Below are positions 53,967 through 56,143 of a DNA stretch of 56,143 bases, in pieces. Below the pieces are notes generated by a model that saw only the letters and a program-made list of their open reading frames with translations, was not told the origin of the DNA and did no database searches. The stretch is from CBDHDN01 sp965261585 (GTDB lineage Bacteria; Pseudomonadota; Alphaproteobacteria; UBA6615), in NCBI GenBank assembly GCA_965261585.1, contig CBDHDN010000074.1, positions 1-56,143 on the forward strand. Direction: 5' to 3'. The translations under genes and the position numbers were made by a program. Each line of letters begins with the position of its first letter. The first letter of the stretch is position 1.

Positions 53967-55873
53967 TAGAAGCCGAACATGTGGTCGAAGCTGAAGGCGC
54001 CGCCGTCCTCGGCGACCAGCCCGTGATAGCCGAACAGGCGGCACGTTTCGTCGCGCACGACGATGTGGCCGACGCGGCCGTCGGGCATGGCGCGGGCCCG
54101 GTCGGCGGCGGTGAACGCCGCGCTGAAGCGCCACCGCCGCGAGCCGCCGCAGGGGATCGCCAGTCGCTCGGTGGCGACGACCGCGCCGTCGGGGTCATGC
54201 AGGATGAGCCGGGTCTCGGACGTCGCGTGCCACGGCGTCGAGGCCGGGTAGATCAGGTGGCAAAGCGTGTCGGTGCCGGCCGGCCCAAGCCGCAGAAACA
54301 GGCGGGTCGTCAGGCCGGGCGCGCGCCCGGCATAGGATTGCGGCTCGCCGCGATAAGTCAGCACCGTGTTGAACATATGAGTGCCGAAGCTGGTCTCGGC
54401 GGCGTGTCCGGTCTGGCGGTCCTCGTAGCGGAACAGCGCATGCAGCCAGCCGTCGGCGGTGCCGCCATTGGCGAAGTCGTAGAGCAGCTCGACATGGCCG
54501 ACGGCGGCGGCCGCCTCCGGCACGAGGGCGTCGATCTCCAGGACCATGCTGTCGGCGCGCGAGGGATTGCCGAACGCGTGGCGCGCCAGCTCGCGCCCGT
54601 CGCCGTCGTAGACGGCGGCGGCGATCGGCAGCGAAGCCTGGGTCGTCGCCATGGGCGTCGGCAGGACGGTGGTGCGGAAGCGGTCGAGCGGCAGTACCGG
54701 TGCCGGCAGGATGTAGCCCTTGCCCAGCAGATTCGAAAGCTCGGCGATCTTCGGGTCGGGCGTCAAATCGGTGCGCTCGACATTGGCGTGGGCGATGCGG
54801 CGGTGGCCGTTTTCGACCTCGTAGCGGGGCCGCACGAAGTGCTTGCCGGCATGGACCTCCAGCTGCTGGGGCCAATGCGCCTCGGGCAGCAGTGACGCGA
54901 CGTCCAGCGCCAGCGAGCCGAACGGCGGCACCTCGTCGGCCAGCGTGACCGGCGGCGCCGACGTACCCATTAGCCGCAGGCCGAGGGCGCCCGCCGGGAT
55001 CGGGCAGGGGTGGCTGTTCTGCACCCACAGCACGACGCGCTCGTCGGCGCGCGGCGCCGGCAGCCCGGCGTACCAGTCGGCCGGCCAGGCGTTGGCGTCG
55101 TGGGTGCACGAATGCCCGCCGGCGTCGGTGAACGTGTCGAGGGCGTATTTGACGATGTCATGGCCGCGGACGCCGACGACGTGGATGAACAGTTGGCCGG
55201 CGAAGTCCGGCAGCTCGAACCGTGTCTTCACGTCGCGGCTGTCGATGACGACGGTCGCCTGGCCGGCCGGCACCGGCTGCGACCAGGTGGCGAGCACCGC
55301 GCCGTTGCCCGCGAACAGCGTCAGCCACAGCTGTACGTCCCGGGCGCCGTAGCCGTGCCAGTAGTTGGCCGTCACGAGCCGTGTGTGATCGCCATCGCCA
55401 TCACGGAACAGGGCGAAATTGGTCGCGAAGTTCAGCGGGTCGAGGTAGCGCCGCGGGTTCGTCAGCAGCGCCGCGTCCAGCCGCATCTCGTCCAGGCTGA
55501 CGACGGCGGTTCCGGCCGGCACGAGGTGACGAATGTTGGCGATCAGGCGACCGGCATCGAACGCCACGACGAACAGGGCATCGACTGCGGCGGCGGCCAG
55601 GTCGGTGACCGGCTGGGCCGGTCGCCCCAGCACGGTCCGGCCGAGCTGTGCGATGTCCTGAACGAACACGTGGGCGACGTTCAGGGCGCCCAGGTCGTGC
55701 AGCTCGGCAAACGACGCGGCGAAGCCGAGTGGATCGTAGACGGCCACGGCGCGGCGCACGGCCAGGCCTTGAACGAGGGTCCGTGCGGGCGCCGCGGCGC
55801 CGGGGTGGCCAACCGCCTTGAAGAACGGGAAGCCGCCCTCGATGTTGCTGAACGTGTCGATGTGCAGGGCCAT
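53966..55873 (-). CDS. Large hypothetical protein (635 residues)
   Basis: A complete frame from ATG 55873 to TAG 53966; the stop lies on the MITE fragment junction. No signal peptide and no transmembrane helix. The sequence is beta-rich with repeated Asp/Gly turns (LFRDGDGDHTRLVTANYWHG, TWSQPVPAGQATVVIDSRDV, IAAAVYDGDGRELARHAFGN, LILHDPDGAVVATERLAIPC), like several immunoglobulin-type or jelly-roll domains. A His/Cys-containing stretch GGHSCTHDANAWPADWY lies at about residue 252. I recognise no family. It could be a surface or carbohydrate-related protein, but this is only a guess. Confidence 0.75.
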   Translation of the reverse strand: MALHIDTFSNIEGGFPFFKAVGHPGAAAPARTLVQGLAVRRAVAVYDPLGFAASFAELHDLGALNVAHVFVQDIAQLGRTVLGRPAQPVTDLAAAAVDALFVVAFDAGRLIANIRHLVPAGTAVVSLDEMRLDAALLTNPRRYLDPLNFATNFALFRDGDGDHTRLVTANYWHGYGARDVQLWLTLFAGNGAVLATWSQPVPAGQATVVIDSRDVKTRFELPDFAGQLFIHVVGVRGHDIVKYALDTFTDAGGHSCTHDANAWPADWYAGLPAPRADERVVLWVQNSHPCPIPAGALGLRLMGTSAPPVTLADEVPPFGSLALDVASLLPEAHWPQQLEVHAGKHFVRPRYEVENGHRRIAHANVERTDLTPDPKIAELSNLLGKGYILPAPVLPLDRFRTTVLPTPMATTQASLPIAAAVYDGDGRELARHAFGNPSRADSMVLEIDALVPEAAAAVGHVELLYDFANGGTADGWLHALFRYEDRQTGHAAETSFGTHMFNTVLTYRGEPQSYAGRAPGLTTRLFLRLGPAGTDTLCHLIYPASTPWHATSETRLILHDPDGAVVATERLAIPCGGSRRWRFSAAFTAADRARAMPDGRVGHIVVRDETCRLFGYHGLVAEDGGAFSFDHMFGF

Positions 55874-56143
55874 GCGCGCAACTCCGCGTCCCGCCCCCGC
55901 ATCAGGCGGAGCGGCCGCTCGATTTTCATAGAGGGGCGCTGCTCACGTGACAACCGTGCGTTTGCCCGGGAGGACGCGGATGCGGCGTTGCGGGGGTGAT
56001 CGGACGGACAGATCCAGTCTGGCGCCAGTTACGGATTGAAACATTATTACACCTTGCTAGGATGCCGCCGCTGGTGCGCGCCATGCCTCGCCGGGGGCTC
56101 AGGTGGTGCCGCGCCGTCCTTCGGCCCGGGATGATGTGGAATG

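Noticed and set aside
55874..56143. Possible gene or promoter at the right edge
   Set aside because: Only a short AT-richer patch (ATTATTACACC near 56043) is visible and the window ends; nothing can be supported.

Overview
The window looks like a piece of the chromosome of a GC-rich alphaproteobacterium, possibly Rhodospirillales-like. The signs are strong G/C bias at third codon positions, alphaproteobacterial families (DUF1194, DUF3052, DUF2817, MsrP, class III alcohol dehydrogenase, a long-linker FtsZ) and GC-rich REP-like palindromes between genes. No rRNA, tRNA or CRISPR array was seen. The genus cannot be read from the sequence.

Layout. 1-2.1 kb: a truncated fatty acid desaturase and a LacI-type regulator. 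2.1-7.1 kb: a 4.95 kb IS1595-family element with terminal inverted repeats, an 8-bp target duplication and passenger genes (DUF3892 protein, a small basic protein, a HEPN-like gene). It is itself hit by an IS1202-like element and a deleted IS1380. 7.2-20 kb: metabolic genes (second desaturase, ketopantoate reductase family, sugar-phosphate isomerase/epimerase plus GFO/IDH/MocA oxidoreductase, transaldolase, MDR oxidoreductase, DUF1194, HpcH/HpaI aldolase) with an FtsZ paralogue, an IS630 and a methyltransferase broken by a 103-bp MITE. 20.5-22.7 kb: an IlvD/Edd sugar-acid dehydratase. 22.8-30 kb: a capsule/exopolysaccharide cluster (outer-membrane export lipoprotein, beta-barrel, Wzc/GumC-like protein with a degenerate Walker A, frameshifted glycosyltransferase, propeller protein). 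An IS21 cuts this cluster and joins it to a phage remnant (terminase, DUF3102) at 32.6-35.4 kb. 35.5-42.2 kb: small ORFs, a broken metallo-beta-lactamase-fold gene facing a MarR regulator across a palindromic operator, DUF3052, DUF2817, a TPR protein, an IS256 and msrP. 42.5-53.1 kb: two nearly identical full-length IS1380 copies in the same orientation, flanking lysR, trxB and frmA and an acyltransferase pseudogene split by an IS3-type element and capped by a second IS630. 53.1-55.9 kb: a MITE-bounded TauE/SafE pseudogene and a large unrecognised protein.

The main theme is mobile-element remodelling. Eight IS elements or IS copies and four copies or fragments of one MITE are present, several nested. 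IS1380, IS630 and MITE insertions all sit at CTAG, and four of eight are exactly at TAG stop codons. Many interrupted genes can be rebuilt on paper by removing the insert and one target copy. Several other genes carry one-base frameshifts, which means either real decay or assembly error.

The functional genes fall into three groups: sugar/sugar-acid oxidation and cleavage, surface polysaccharide export, and thiol/formaldehyde redox defence (TrxB, glutathione-dependent formaldehyde dehydrogenase, MsrP).
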